From contig NZ_QPJO01000005.1 in assembly GCF_003337305.1 (NCBI RefSeq), positions 62,001-126,000 on the forward strand: DNA of 64,000 nucleotides, read 5' to 3'. A program made the translations under genes and the position numbers. The DNA is from Winogradskyella arenosi (lineage in GTDB: Bacteria; Bacteroidota; Bacteroidia; Flavobacteriales; Flavobacteriaceae). Every line of letters starts with the position of its first letter. Positions within the stretch are counted from its first letter, which is position 1. Below are positions 53,417 to 63,433 of the stretch, piece by piece. Under the pieces are notes generated by a model, which saw nothing but the letters and a program-made list of their open reading frames with translations, was not told the origin of the DNA and made no database searches.

Positions 53417-53766
53417 AGCTTAAAAGATTTAAAAGGGTTATTTAGGATTTAAACCAAGGACGCTATAAAACGATAAAGGGGCTTAAACCTAAAAGCACTA
53501 AGAAAAGTAAGACTGACGTTTGAAGGAAAACACCTTCAGACTGCATCACTAAAGAATAAGCCTGTGATATAAATAATCAGAACCCAAGTAAAAGTATTAG
53601 TGCTACAAATAGGACGTAGAACTTATAAGAATGTTACAAGCGTGTGTCGGGTAGTTTGTAGAACACCCTCAGGTTATCGCTAAAAAAAACAAGCAATAAC
53701 CTCCATAAAACAAAGATATTACAAGGCCATTTACCCAAAGTAATGATTAGGCCTACAGCTTAGTGC
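53417..53766. other. Non-coding region upstream of the small basic genes and downstream of trkH
   Basis: 350 bases with no credible ORF. One inverted repeat, AGGTTAT (53671-53677) with ATAACCT (53696-53702), encloses an A-rich loop and could be a terminator-like structure or part of a small RNA. No T run follows on the plus strand. Nothing else is recognisable. Confidence 0.35.
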
Positions 53767-55269
53767 TTAACGATTTCTCCAAAAGAAAGGCGTTAGTAAG
53801 ATCAGTACGGTAAAGAGTTCTAAACGACCAATGAGCATTAAGAACGAAGCCCACCATTTTCCTAAAGGCGGTAATGCCCCATAGTTATTAACAGGTCCAA
53901 AATCCCCTAAAGCAGGTCCTACATTACCCAAACTTGATGCTGAAAGTCCTATGGCCGATGTAAAATCCATTTGAAACATCGAAAACACGGCCGCACCAAT
54001 AATAAATGACAGCATATAAAGAATAAAAAAGCCTAAGACATTAAATACAATATCTTTAGATACCGATTTCCCATTATAACGTACCGGAATAATCGCATTA
54101 GGATGTAAGGCCCGTTTAAATTCTAAGAAACTGTTTTTAATTAATATCAATTGACGCATTACTTTTACACCCCCTGAGGTACTTCCTGCAGAACCTCCTA
54201 AAAACATCATTCCGAAGAAGAAAACGGTTAAAAATGGCGTCCACAAGGTATAATCAGCACTCACAAATCCTGTGGTAGTAACTACTGTTAATACCTGAAA
54301 TAAGGCATGTCTTAAAGCACTTTCAGCTTCCCCTAAAACCATAGGGTGATCTATTGAAGATATAGACACATCAGCTCTAAAGTAAATTAAAACAGCAGCC
54401 ACTGCCGTGAAAATTAATATAAACTGAGAGTACAATTTAAACTCTTCATCTTTTAATATTTTAACCACTTTACCTTTAAATAGATAATAACTTAAGACAA
54501 AATTGGTCCCAGCTAAAAACATAAAGAATATAATAATATACTGAATAGCCGGATTATCATTCCAATAGGCTACACTCGCATTTTTTGTTGAAAAGCCCCC
54601 CGTAGACAAGGTACTCAAGGCATGATTAATAGCATCAAAGAAAGACATCCCTGCAATTTGAAGCAAAATTGTTTCAGCAACGGTATAACCTACATAAATG
54701 AGCCATAAGCGCTTAGCAGTATCGGTAATCCTGGGGTGTAACTTATCGGCACTAGGGCCAGGAGCTTCAGCCGTGAACAACTGCATCCCTCCTACTCCTA
54801 ACAATGGTAAGATGGCAATGGCTAATACAATAATCCCCATACCGCCAATCCAATGCGTCATACTTCGCCAAAACAAAACCCCTTCAGGAATAATTTCAAT
54901 ATTGTCTAAAATACTAGCCCCTGTGGTCGTATAACCCGACATGGTTTCAAAAAAAGCATTTGTAAAAGAAGGAATTGCACCGGTCGCGATATAAGGCAGT
55001 GTTCCCGTTAGGGACATCACAATCCAACCAAAGGCCACAACGATATACCCTTCCCGCTTATTCATTTCTTTACGGTGGTCTTTCGTTCTATACATGGCAA
55101 TAGCACCAATAAGCAAGGTCACAATACCGGCTAAAAACAACTCTATAGTTACTCCATCATTATAGATGAGACTGATTAAAGTTGCCGTAAGCATAAATCC
55201 ACCGTTGAATAACAAAAGCAGACCGAAAAAATGAAATATTATTTTATAATTGAGTTTTATTCTTGACAT
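53767..55269 (-). CDS. trkH: TrkH-family potassium uptake channel subunit
   Basis: 500 residues, about ten membrane helices arranged as four pore repeats of the SKT superfamily. Filter-like segments are MSGYTTTGASIL, LSTLSTGGFSTKN, TTTGFVSADY and SASSLGNVGPALG. The pattern GGSAGSTSGGVKVMR between repeats 3 and 4 is the TrkH/KtrB hallmark. Together with TrkA, encoded 6 bases upstream on the same strand, it forms the low-affinity K+ uptake system. Confidence 0.95.
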   Translation of the reverse strand: MSRIKLNYKIIFHFFGLLLLFNGGFMLTATLISLIYNDGVTIELFLAGIVTLLIGAIAMYRTKDHRKEMNKREGYIVVAFGWIVMSLTGTLPYIATGAIPSFTNAFFETMSGYTTTGASILDNIEIIPEGVLFWRSMTHWIGGMGIIVLAIAILPLLGVGGMQLFTAEAPGPSADKLHPRITDTAKRLWLIYVGYTVAETILLQIAGMSFFDAINHALSTLSTGGFSTKNASVAYWNDNPAIQYIIIFFMFLAGTNFVLSYYLFKGKVVKILKDEEFKLYSQFILIFTAVAAVLIYFRADVSISSIDHPMVLGEAESALRHALFQVLTVVTTTGFVSADYTLWTPFLTVFFFGMMFLGGSAGSTSGGVKVMRQLILIKNSFLEFKRALHPNAIIPVRYNGKSVSKDIVFNVLGFFILYMLSFIIGAAVFSMFQMDFTSAIGLSASSLGNVGPALGDFGPVNNYGALPPLGKWWASFLMLIGRLELFTVLILLTPFFWRNR

Positions 55270-55275
55270 CGTATT

Positions 55276-56625
55276 TTAAGAGAAAAACCGTTCAACTTCA
55301 GAAATAGAACGTGGTAAACAACAAACTACCACACGGTCTCCAGCTTGAATGGTAAAGCTTCCTAACGGAATAGACCCTTTACCATCTCTAATAACACCAC
55401 CAATAATAGCAGATTTTGGAAACTTAACATTTTTTATCAGCTTATTGGTTATTTTAGATTTTGGCTTTACTACAAATTCTAAAAGTTCAGCATTCATATT
55501 GGTAAGTTTGGTCATTGCCACCACTTCACCTTTTCGTATATATCTAAAGATATTATTGGCCGCTAATAACTTTTTATTAATCAAAGTATCAATCCCAATA
55601 GACTGAGACAATTGATAGTAATCCATATTTTCTACCAAGGCAATAGTTTTCTTAACGCCTTTAGACTTGGCTAAAAGGCAAGACATAATATTGGTTTCAG
55701 AATTTCCGGTTACCGCAATAAAAGCATCCATATCAGAGATATTTTCTTCATCTAAGATATCCACATTTCTACCATCACCACAGATCACTAAAGCATTCGG
55801 AATTTCTTCTGCCAACTCTTCAGCTTTTCCTCGTCTACTCTCTACCAATTTCACATTAAACTTACTAGAACATAAATCGTGTGCCGTTTTATATCCTATT
55901 TGGCTTCCTCCAAGAATCATTACATTCTTTATTGAGACCTTAACTTTACCGGATAACTTAAATAATTCATCATCTCCACCTTTAGAGGTCACAAAGACCA
56001 CTTTATCTCCTTCTTTAAATATGGTATCGCCTCGCGGAATAATAGTGTATTGGGTCCCTAAACGTTGAATGGCAATAGGTATAAAATTTAGCTCTGGGTA
56101 GATTTCTGCCGCCTCCTTAACCGATTTATCAACAAAGGTCGCGGTCCGTGATAAACGCAGACCTAACATGGTTAACTCGCCACCTTCAAACTCATAGGTG
56201 TCATTAAACCCGTATTGATTTAATAACAATTCTATTTCTGATGCCGCTAAAGATTCAGGTGATATTAACTCATCAATTCCAAACTTAGAAAACCCTACGG
56301 TATCTTTATTTTCAATAAACTCTGTGTTAGAAATTCTAGCTATGGTACGCTTAGCGCCTAATTGCTTCGCTAATACACAGGCCGTAATATTTGTAGTTTC
56401 AGAAGAGGTTACCGCAATAAAAAGTGCAGCAGTATCTATACGCGCCTCTTTTAAAATTGAAATTGAAGTAGAATCGCCCTTTATGGTTCTAATATCTAGG
56501 TGTTCACCGGCATAAGATAAACTATCTTTCTTTGTATCAATTAACGTAATTTCTTGTGACTCGTATGATAAAAGTTTAGCTAAATGAAACCCTACCTCAC
56601 CGGCCCCTGCGATAATAATCTTCAT
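55276..56625 (-). CDS. trkA: Trk potassium system peripheral subunit TrkA
   Basis: 449 residues with two RCK units. Each starts with a Rossmann nucleotide site: KIIIAGAGEVGFHLAKLL (about 1-18) with acidic beta-2 end LID, and VMILGGSQIGYKTAHDL (about 230) with LVES. Each is followed by a TrkA-C domain. It gates TrkH in response to NAD(H)/ATP. Operon trkA-trkH with a 6-base gap. Upstream, the 290-base spacer separates it from the divergent ubiE. Confidence 0.96.
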   Translation of the reverse strand: MKIIIAGAGEVGFHLAKLLSYESQEITLIDTKKDSLSYAGEHLDIRTIKGDSTSISILKEARIDTAALFIAVTSSETTNITACVLAKQLGAKRTIARISNTEFIENKDTVGFSKFGIDELISPESLAASEIELLLNQYGFNDTYEFEGGELTMLGLRLSRTATFVDKSVKEAAEIYPELNFIPIAIQRLGTQYTIIPRGDTIFKEGDKVVFVTSKGGDDELFKLSGKVKVSIKNVMILGGSQIGYKTAHDLCSSKFNVKLVESRRGKAEELAEEIPNALVICGDGRNVDILDEENISDMDAFIAVTGNSETNIMSCLLAKSKGVKKTIALVENMDYYQLSQSIGIDTLINKKLLAANNIFRYIRKGEVVAMTKLTNMNAELLEFVVKPKSKITNKLIKNVKFPKSAIIGGVIRDGKGSIPLGSFTIQAGDRVVVCCLPRSISEVERFFS

Positions 56626-56898
56626 TGTATTTGTTTGGAGTAAGCATGCAAATATACTTATAACTTATAAGTTAACGCCTTCCTGTAAGACATTATACCC
56701 ACCTGCTACATTATGTTGCAAGTTAAAAAGTTCTTTATACTATGAAAATAATACAGCTTTTAATTCACTAAAAGAGCATAAAAACTACAGAGACCTAATT
56801 CGAATTTCTCTTTAAAAACAGAATTTCACAGAGCTTAAAAAGTGATTTTTTTTGCACTTTAAATGTAGGCAACGTTAAGTTCTTGACACTTCTTTTAG

Positions 56899-56906
56899 TA
56901 TATTTG
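56899..56906 (+). promoter_or_regulatory. -7 promoter box of ubiE-porT
   Basis: TATATTTG matches TAnnTTTG and lies 12 bases before the ubiE ATG, so the leader would be very short. A TTGACA at 56883-56888 lies 10 bases before it, which is too close for the Bacteroidota -33 spacing. Confidence 0.45.
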
Positions 56907-56918
56907 CTAAAAATTTTT

Positions 56919-57650
56919 ATGGCTGAAAAAGTAAATCCCTATAAGGACAGTGACCAATCTAAAAAGGTCCAAGTCACTAAAATGTTTGATACCATTTCTA
57001 AAGAATACGATGGTTTAAACCGTGTTATTTCTTTTGGTATTGATATTAAATGGCGAAATAAAGTTGTAGACTTAGTTGCCAAAACAAAACCTAAAAACAT
57101 TTTAGACATTGCTACCGGAACTGGAGATTTAGCCATTAGCCTTACCGCTACGAATGCTGAAGAAATCATTGGTTTAGACATTAGTGATGGGATGTTAGAA
57201 GTTGGAAGGAAAAAAATTACCGCTAAAAACTTAGACCCGATCATTTCTATGGTTATTGGAGACTCTGAAGATTTACCTTTTGAGGACAATACCTTTGATG
57301 CTATTACCGTTGCTTTTGGGGTTAGAAATTTTGAACACTTAGAAAAAGGCTTAGCTGAAATTCTTAGAGTACTGAAACCAAATGGTATTTTTGTGATTCT
57401 TGAAACATCAGTCCCTACGAATCCTATTTATAAAGCGGGTTATAATTTCCACACCAAATTAATTATGCCAACCATCGGAAAATTATTTTCTAAGGATAAA
57501 GTGGCTTATAATTATTTAAGTGAATCGGCATCTGTTTTTCCTTATGGTGAAGCTTTAAACAATATTTTACGAAAAATTGGGTTTATAAATGTTGTAGACC
57601 TACCACAAACTATGGGAGTGGCTACTATTTATACCGCATCTAAAGCATAA
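56919..57650 (+). CDS. ubiE: Demethylmenaquinone methyltransferase (UbiE/MenG)
   Basis: Last step of menaquinone synthesis. The ATG at 56919 is preferred to an in-frame TTG-type start at 56883 because it opens the conserved region and follows the -7 box. 243 residues. Motifs: [39 protein letters not shown] (SAM motif I), [15 protein letters not shown] and [21 protein letters not shown] segment with the family GVRNFE signature. In this lineage the product menaquinone feeds Na+-NQR. Two bases separate it from porT. Confidence 0.95.
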   Translation: MAEKVNPYKDSDQSKKVQVTKMFDTISKEYDGLNRVISFGIDIKWRNKVVDLVAKTKPKNILDIATGTGDLAISLTATNAEEIIGLDISDGMLEVGRKKITAKNLDPIISMVIGDSEDLPFEDNTFDAITVAFGVRNFEHLEKGLAEILRVLKPNGIFVILETSVPTNPIYKAGYNFHTKLIMPTIGKLFSKDKVAYNYLSESASVFPYGEALNNILRKIGFINVVDLPQTMGVATIYTASKA

Positions 57651-57651
57651 T

Positions 57652-58368
57652 ATGAAGCAAACTCTTGTCCTTTTAGCATTTTTATTCGCGTTTCAAAATT
57701 CTTCAGCGCAACTGTTCACTAAAGAGAAAGTGGCAAATCCGGTTGATAACATCGATCAAAAGCGCTTAACCTGGGGGTATTTTATTGGATTTAACCAATA
57801 CGATTTCAACTTTGATTATCAGGAAGATTTAAAGGACATTTTGGTAGATGAAGCTGTAGGCTTTCATTTAGGACTTATTGGCGATATGCGTATTAACGAT
57901 TACATGAACCTAAGGTTAGAACCCGGCGTTTTCTTTACCACAAGAAACTTAATGTACGACGAGAGTCTTTTTCCAAACGACGATTATAATGATTCCGATT
58001 TATTAAGAGAAGTGAAATCAACTTATGTCCACATTCCACTACTTTTAAAAATCTCTACAAAACGTATTAATAACTTTAAGCCATTTATTATTGGTGGTTT
58101 TTCTACCGCACTAAATTTATCGAGTAATCAAGACAACCCTGATGATAATAGTTCGGGAGAGTTTAGAATGAAAAAAAACAGCTATTTCTATGAGGTCGGT
58201 TTTGGAATAGACCTCTATTTGCAATACTTTAAATTCACGCCTTCAATACGTGGTATTTTCTCCATGAATGACGAGTTAGTTCGTGATGCTGACCCTAATA
58301 GCCCTTGGACAGGGAATGTGGCTAAAATGCAAACACGTGGGGTGTTTATTAATTTTACTTTTCAATAG
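57652..58368 (+). CDS. porT: PorT-like outer-membrane beta-barrel protein
   Basis: 238 residues: signal peptide ending SSAQ (about 1-19), then alternating amphipathic strands with aromatic girdle residues, as in small eight-stranded porins. ubiE followed directly by porT is the common order in Flavobacteriia, and opening residues such as DQKRLTWGYFIGFNQYDFNFDY fit PorT, a component needed for type IX secretion and gliding. The assignment relies on architecture and context. Its 3' end overlaps the convergent RNA methyltransferase gene by 14 bases. Confidence 0.8.
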   Translation: MKQTLVLLAFLFAFQNSSAQLFTKEKVANPVDNIDQKRLTWGYFIGFNQYDFNFDYQEDLKDILVDEAVGFHLGLIGDMRINDYMNLRLEPGVFFTTRNLMYDESLFPNDDYNDSDLLREVKSTYVHIPLLLKISTKRINNFKPFIIGGFSTALNLSSNQDNPDDNSSGEFRMKKNSYFYEVGFGIDLYLQYFKFTPSIRGIFSMNDELVRDADPNSPWTGNVAKMQTRGVFINFTFQ

Positions 58369-59098
58369 TACGCCTACGAAATTCACTTAGAAGAATGGCC
58401 GTGGCATTAGCAACATTTAAACTTTCTGTAGCTTTTACGATTCCGAATTGAGGAATGGTCACTTTCCGATCCACTTGACTTTCTATCGCCTCTGAAATTC
58501 CATTACCTTCATTCCCTAAAACAATAATACCACGCTCAGGCAAACTGCTGCTGTAAATATTTTCGCCTTCTAAAAATGTACCAAAAACCTCAATAGAATG
58601 TGTCTTAAGATAACTTTCTAAATCTACATACTGCACATTAACCCGTGTTAAGGATCCCATCGTGGCTTGTACCACTTTACTATTGTAGCAATCTACCGTA
58701 TTAAGACTACAGATTAGACTTTTTACACCGTACCAATCGCACAACCTAATAATTGTTCCTAAATTCCCAGGATCTCTAACATCATCTAAGGCCACAACCA
58801 ATCCTGGATCTAAGTCTTGTTTAGGCTCCGGAATTTTAAAAACCGCTAAGGCCGTATTAGGATTTTTAAGAGCCGTTATTTTTTTTAAATCCGCATCAGA
58901 AATCAGAGACAGCAATTCTTCAGGCGCCTCAAAAATAGGTTTCGTGGTATATAAATTAACCAAGCTGTAATCGGAATTTAAGAATTCTGAAATACCTTTT
59001 ACCCCTTCAACAATAAACAAACCCAGTTGCTGTCTGTTTTTCTTCTGACTTAAACTTTTTACAACCTTTATTTGATTCTTTGATAATACCGAACTCAT
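58355..59098 (-). CDS. TrmH/SpoU-family RNA 2'-O-methyltransferase
   Basis: 247 residues. An N-terminal substrate-binding domain (KNQIKVVKSLSQKKNRQQLGLFIVEG) precedes the SPOUT knot with motif 1 LDDVRDPGNLGTIIRLCDWYG, motif 2 IIVLGNEGNGIS and motif 3 VTIPQFGIVKATESLNVANATAILLSE. All three knot motifs are complete. This is the RlmB/TsnR-like group modifying a ribose in rRNA or tRNA; the exact target cannot be read from sequence. Divergent from tamL. Confidence 0.93.
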   Translation of the reverse strand: MSSVLSKNQIKVVKSLSQKKNRQQLGLFIVEGVKGISEFLNSDYSLVNLYTTKPIFEAPEELLSLISDADLKKITALKNPNTALAVFKIPEPKQDLDPGLVVALDDVRDPGNLGTIIRLCDWYGVKSLICSLNTVDCYNSKVVQATMGSLTRVNVQYVDLESYLKTHSIEVFGTFLEGENIYSSSLPERGIIVLGNEGNGISEAIESQVDRKVTIPQFGIVKATESLNVANATAILLSEFRRRTIEK

Positions 59099-59263
59099 TG
59101 TTCCACTGATCTAATTAATGTATCTGTAAAAGGCCTACGCAACGTCTAAAAATAGTTTCAGTTTAGCTTAGCAGAACCCCTACAAATACAAAGTAAACCT
59201 TTTTTAACGAAACAGCCTTTGCAAATTAACAGGACTATGAGGCATCTAATTAAGAAATGATGT

Positions 59264-59271
59264 TATTTTTG
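59264..59271 (+). promoter_or_regulatory. Possible -7 box upstream of tamL
   Basis: TATTTTTG matches TAnnTTTG, 38 bases before the TTG. It competes with TAAATTTG at 59305-59312, which overlaps the TTG itself. Confidence 0.35.
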
Positions 59272-59309
59272 TTTCTTTAAGACTATTAAAAAACAACGCC
59301 AGTTTAAAT

Positions 59310-61895
59310 TTGCATAAGTTCCCTTTTATATCACCATCTCAGTACAAATACGTGTCTCGCCATGTGTTGCTATGCTTATGCGTTTTAACCATCAGTTCTT
59401 GTAATATTGTAAAGCGTGTAAAAACAGGCGAGCATCTTATTACCCATAATACCATTTTAGAAGACAGTGTTGTGGTTAGCAATGAACGCATTAACAATAT
59501 CATTGCACAAAAGACTAATTCTGGAATGCGTAAGTTTTTAGGATTCCCCTTAAAACTTCATATTTATAATTTAGCAAGACCTAATATAGACTCTATTTTA
59601 GAAGCACAGATTTTGAGTGACTCTACTAAAGTAAAACGTAGAATTGCTTTACTCTCTGAAAAACAGTTTGACAAGTTCCTTAAATCCAGACGAGATTTTA
59701 ACGCTTGGCTAAAACGTACAGGAGAAGCTCCGGTGCTATATGATGAAGCAAAAACCATAAAAACGGCTAAAAACCTTCGTAAGTACTATTACACCAAGGG
59801 TTGGTTTAACAACGATGTTACTTTTGAAGTTAATAAGGACAGTAACAAATTAGCTCAGGTGATTTATAAGGTAAATAAAAAACAACCTTATATGCTAGAC
59901 TCGCTTAGACCAGTGATTAGTAGTCCGGCGATAGACTCCATGTATCCGAAATTTATTGCGAGAACCTTATTAAAAAAAGGTGAGCAATTTGATGAGCAAA
60001 ATTACGAAAGCGAACGCAGCAGAATTAACACCTACCTCCGTAATGCCGGCTTTTATTATTTTGGGCAAGATTATATTCGGTTTGAAATGGACACCATAAA
60101 CACCAATCATAAAGTCCACACCGATCTTATCATTGGCAACCGCATTATCCGTGGGGACGATTCTACCGTTACCCGGCCTTTTAAGGTTTACAAAATTAAA
60201 GAAGTGAATCTCTATACCGATGATAATTTTAATAACCGCTTTAGTGCCATAACAGATTCTACCACTTATAAAGATATTAACCTATATAGTAAAGACGAAT
60301 TAAAGTTTAGACCAAAAGCCTTAACGGATGCTGTTTTTATTAATAAAGGCGAAATTTATAGCGATTTAGCTCGAAGCCGCACCGCAAGATACCTCAACGA
60401 TTTACAAATGTTTAGGTACCCTAATATAGATTTTGTTGAAAACGAAGAAGACTCCACATTAACAGCGAATATCTTTTTAGAACCGAAGAAAAAGTACGCT
60501 TTAAGTTTCGATTCAGACATCAATCAAAGTAATATTCAATCTATAGGATTTTCATTCAGTTCAGGATTAAAAATCCGAAATGTTTTTAGAGGGGCCGAAA
60601 CCTTAGAAATCACCGGAATTGCAGCCATTGGCGCATCAAAAAGTAGAAGTTCTACGTCCACTTCCTTTTTCGACATTAATGAGTTTGGGGGCAATATTAG
60701 GCTTACCATCCCTAGATTGTTTAGTCCGTTTAATACTGAAAAAATTATTCCAAAATACATGTCGCCGAGTACAGCTATTAACCTATCGGCCACCAGTCAA
60801 CAAAATATTGGTCTAGACAAACAATCTATTTCCGGAATTTTCAGTTACAATTGGTTTCCTTCAAACACGGTGACCAACACCCTAGAAATTTTTAACATCA
60901 ACTTTGTTAAAAACTTAAACACAGATAATTATTTTGGGGTGTATTCCAATTCCTTTGCGCGCCTAAATGCCATTGCTCGCGGTATTGGTTATATTGATAC
61001 TGAAGGGACTCTTTCTGATAGTTCGCTATCCAATCCGTATGCCCCAGCAGATACTTTTATTTCTGAAGTGTTATCTGAAAATACGAGTTTAACGTCTAGT
61101 GACGACGATTATGTGCTGGTCAACAACATTCAAGAGCGAAAAGAACGTTTAACAGAAAACAACCTTATTTTCTCTACCAGTTTTGACTATACAAAAGACA
61201 AGCGAAAGAATATTTTTGATAATGATTTTTCCGTGTTTAAATGGCGTGTAGAATTAGCCGGAAACCTTATGTCTAACATTTCTAACATTGCAGGCTTGTC
61301 TAAAAATAGCGATGACAATTATGAGATTTTCGGAGTCGCTTTTTCACAATATATTAAAACCGAAATCGATTATATTAAGTATGTCGATTTAGGGCGAAAA
61401 AACGTATTTGCATTTCGTAGTTATGCGGGGATTGCTATTCCTTATGGCAACTCTAACAGTATTCCTTTTGCTGAAAGTTTCTTTGCTGGTGGCCCTAATG
61501 ACAACCGTGCATGGACCGCCTATAACTTAGGACCAGGGAGTTCTAAAACCACCAATGAGTTTAACGAAGCCAATTTTAAACTACACTTTAGTGCAGAACA
61601 ACGCTTTAGTCTGTTTGGGGCGTTTCAAGGTGCCGTATTCGTAGATGCCGGAAATATCTGGAATGTTTTAGACAACGTCACAGAAGATGCAGCAACCCTA
61701 TCTAACCTGAGCTCTTTAAAAGATATTGCTATTGGATCTGGAATGGGTATCCGTTACGATTTCGATTTCTTTGTACTGCGTTTTGATGTTGGTTTTAAAA
61801 CACACGATCCCGCTCAAGATTTTGGGAACCGTTGGTTTAGAGATTATAACTTTAGAAACGCCGTTTATAACATTGGTATTAATTACCCATTCTAA
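59310..61895 (+). CDS. tamL: TamL-type Omp85 lipoprotein (BamA/TamA family)
   Basis: 861 residues at most. The annotated TTG start at 59310 gives a long leader; a GTG at 59352 gives a compact lipoprotein signal MSRHVLLCLCVLTISSC and may be the real start (847 residues). The octamer TAAATTTG at 59305-59312 spans the TTG and matches a -7 box, supporting the later start. POTRA-like repeats occupy about 60-390, and a 16-strand barrel the rest, with the family AGGPNDNRAWTAYNLGPG near strand 12 and C-terminal aromatic strand. In Bacteroidota, TamL pairs with TamB for outer-membrane assembly; tamB is not in this window. Confidence 0.92.
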   Translation: MHKFPFISPSQYKYVSRHVLLCLCVLTISSCNIVKRVKTGEHLITHNTILEDSVVVSNERINNIIAQKTNSGMRKFLGFPLKLHIYNLARPNIDSILEAQILSDSTKVKRRIALLSEKQFDKFLKSRRDFNAWLKRTGEAPVLYDEAKTIKTAKNLRKYYYTKGWFNNDVTFEVNKDSNKLAQVIYKVNKKQPYMLDSLRPVISSPAIDSMYPKFIARTLLKKGEQFDEQNYESERSRINTYLRNAGFYYFGQDYIRFEMDTINTNHKVHTDLIIGNRIIRGDDSTVTRPFKVYKIKEVNLYTDDNFNNRFSAITDSTTYKDINLYSKDELKFRPKALTDAVFINKGEIYSDLARSRTARYLNDLQMFRYPNIDFVENEEDSTLTANIFLEPKKKYALSFDSDINQSNIQSIGFSFSSGLKIRNVFRGAETLEITGIAAIGASKSRSSTSTSFFDINEFGGNIRLTIPRLFSPFNTEKIIPKYMSPSTAINLSATSQQNIGLDKQSISGIFSYNWFPSNTVTNTLEIFNINFVKNLNTDNYFGVYSNSFARLNAIARGIGYIDTEGTLSDSSLSNPYAPADTFISEVLSENTSLTSSDDDYVLVNNIQERKERLTENNLIFSTSFDYTKDKRKNIFDNDFSVFKWRVELAGNLMSNISNIAGLSKNSDDNYEIFGVAFSQYIKTEIDYIKYVDLGRKNVFAFRSYAGIAIPYGNSNSIPFAESFFAGGPNDNRAWTAYNLGPGSSKTTNEFNEANFKLHFSAEQRFSLFGAFQGAVFVDAGNIWNVLDNVTEDAATLSNLSSLKDIAIGSGMGIRYDFDFFVLRFDVGFKTHDPAQDFGNRWFRDYNFRNAVYNIGINYPF

Positions 61896-62074
61896 ATACA
61901 TTCTACAAATTTAGTGTGTCACTGGTTTCGCTATGGAAAACCAGAAAAACATCAAGAACACCTCTGATGCTAAAGGACTTAGACTATTTATTCTGAACAT
62001 TATAATCCCTTGGCTACTACAACGTTTTCGATATTTAATAATGAGTTTCACACTGCAAATACTCAAAATTTATG

Positions 62075-62082
62075 TACTTTTG
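62075..62082 (+). promoter_or_regulatory. -7 promoter box of fbaA
   Basis: TACTTTTG matches TAnnTTTG, 27 bases before the ATG. No TTG at the canonical -33 position. Confidence 0.4.
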
Positions 62083-62109
62083 GTAACATAAATTATCAAT
62101 ACCATAATT

Positions 62110-63177
62110 ATGAGTCACAATATCAAACCTGGCGTTGCCACAGGAAAAGAAGTTCAAAATATTTTCAACCACGCTAAAGAAAAAGGTTATGCTTTACCTG
62201 CGGTAAATGTCATCGGATCTAATACTATTAATGCGGTTTTAGAAACTGCAAAATCTTTAAATGCACCAGTTATCATCCAGTTTTCTAATGGAGGAGCACA
62301 GTTTAATGCTGGAAAAAGTTTAAGTAACGAAGACCAAAAAGCGGCTATAGCAGGTTCTATTGCAGGTGCTAAACATATTCACCTTATGGCAGAAGCTTAC
62401 GGTGTTCCTGTAATTTTACATACAGACCATTGTGCTAAAAAACTTTTACCTTGGATTGATGGTTTACTAGATGCTAGTGAACAACATTTTAAAGAAACAG
62501 GAAAGCCTTTATATAGCTCTCATATGATTGATTTATCTGAGGAGCCATTAGAAGAAAACATTGCCATTTGTAAAACATACTTAGAGCGTATGAGCAAAAT
62601 GGGAATGACCTTAGAAATAGAATTAGGAATTACAGGTGGTGAAGAAGACGGTGTAGATAATACAGATGTTGACGATTCTAAACTTTATACACAGCCAGAA
62701 GAAGTGGCTTATGCTTATGAAGAGTTAAGTAAAGTTAGTGACCAATTCACTATTGCTGCTGCTTTCGGAAACGTTCACGGTGTATACAAGCCAGGAAACG
62801 TAAAATTAACGCCGAAAATTCTTAAGAATTCTCAAGAGTTCTTATCAGAAAAGTACAATTTACCACATAACCATATTGACTTTGTTTTCCACGGTGGATC
62901 TGGATCTACAGTAGAAGAAATTAAAGAAGCTATTGGTTACGGTGTGATTAAAATGAATATTGATACGGATATGCAATACGCTTTCTTAACAGGAGTTAGA
63001 GATTACATCCAAGACAATAAAGACTTTTTACAAACCCAAATTGGTAACCCTGAAGGAGACGATGTACCTAACAAAAAGTATTACGATCCACGTGTTTGGT
63101 TACGTAAAGGAGAAGATGCTTTTGTGGCCCGATTGAAAAAAGCCTTTGAAGATTTAAACAATGTTGATACCCTTTAA
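62110..63177 (+). CDS. fbaA: Class II fructose-bisphosphate aldolase
   Basis: Zinc-dependent aldolase of glycolysis/gluconeogenesis. 355 residues, the longer class IIA type. Zinc ligand and catalytic motifs: VILHTDHCAKKLLPW (His and catalytic Asp), LEIELGITGGEEDGVDN with Glu zinc ligand, AAFGNVHGVY (His), DFVFHGGSGST (His), and the phosphate-binding GVIKMNIDTD. All expected residues are present. A clear terminator follows. Confidence 0.97.
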   Translation: MSHNIKPGVATGKEVQNIFNHAKEKGYALPAVNVIGSNTINAVLETAKSLNAPVIIQFSNGGAQFNAGKSLSNEDQKAAIAGSIAGAKHIHLMAEAYGVPVILHTDHCAKKLLPWIDGLLDASEQHFKETGKPLYSSHMIDLSEEPLEENIAICKTYLERMSKMGMTLEIELGITGGEEDGVDNTDVDDSKLYTQPEEVAYAYEELSKVSDQFTIAAAFGNVHGVYKPGNVKLTPKILKNSQEFLSEKYNLPHNHIDFVFHGGSGSTVEEIKEAIGYGVIKMNIDTDMQYAFLTGVRDYIQDNKDFLQTQIGNPEGDDVPNKKYYDPRVWLRKGEDAFVARLKKAFEDLNNVDTL

Positions 63178-63201
63178 TTCGGTGTATTAATATACTTTTT
63201 T

Positions 63202-63244
63202 AAAACCCGTTAAAACTTATAATCAGAGTTTTAACGGGTTTTTA
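63202..63244 (+). terminator. Terminator of fbaA
   Basis: A long stem AAAACCCGTTAAAAC (63202-63216) with GTTTTAACGGGTTTT around an 11-base loop and terminal T5. Confidence 0.92.
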
Positions 63245-63285
63245 TTTGCTTTTAAGACTGCATTTTAGAGATAGCTTGCTCTATT

Positions 63286-63317
63286 TTTGAGTTATATTTA
63301 ATAAAATAGTAATTTTG
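63286..63317 (+). promoter_or_regulatory. Promoter of accD
   Basis: TTTG at 63286-63289, 20-base spacer, TAATTTTG at 63310-63317: an excellent match to TTTG-N17-23-TAnnTTTG. The ATG of accD is 116 bases further, so the mRNA has an unusually long leader. Confidence 0.7.
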
Positions 63318-63433
63318 CACTCTTAGTCTAGTAACTAATAACTCACTTAAAAGACCGATTTTAAGATTTAAAACCTCTAAAAATCATAAACCTGTCCGAA
63401 GCATTGGCTAAGGATCCAAAATTGTAAATTTAT

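Noticed and set aside
56883..56888. TTGACA as a sigma-70 type -35 box for ubiE
   Set aside because: Spacing to TATATTTG is only 10 bases and the E. coli type -35 is not used by the Bacteroidota primary sigma factor.
61933..62091. 52-codon ORF upstream of fbaA
   Set aside because: It overlaps the likely fbaA promoter and shows no conserved pattern; composition is like spacer DNA.
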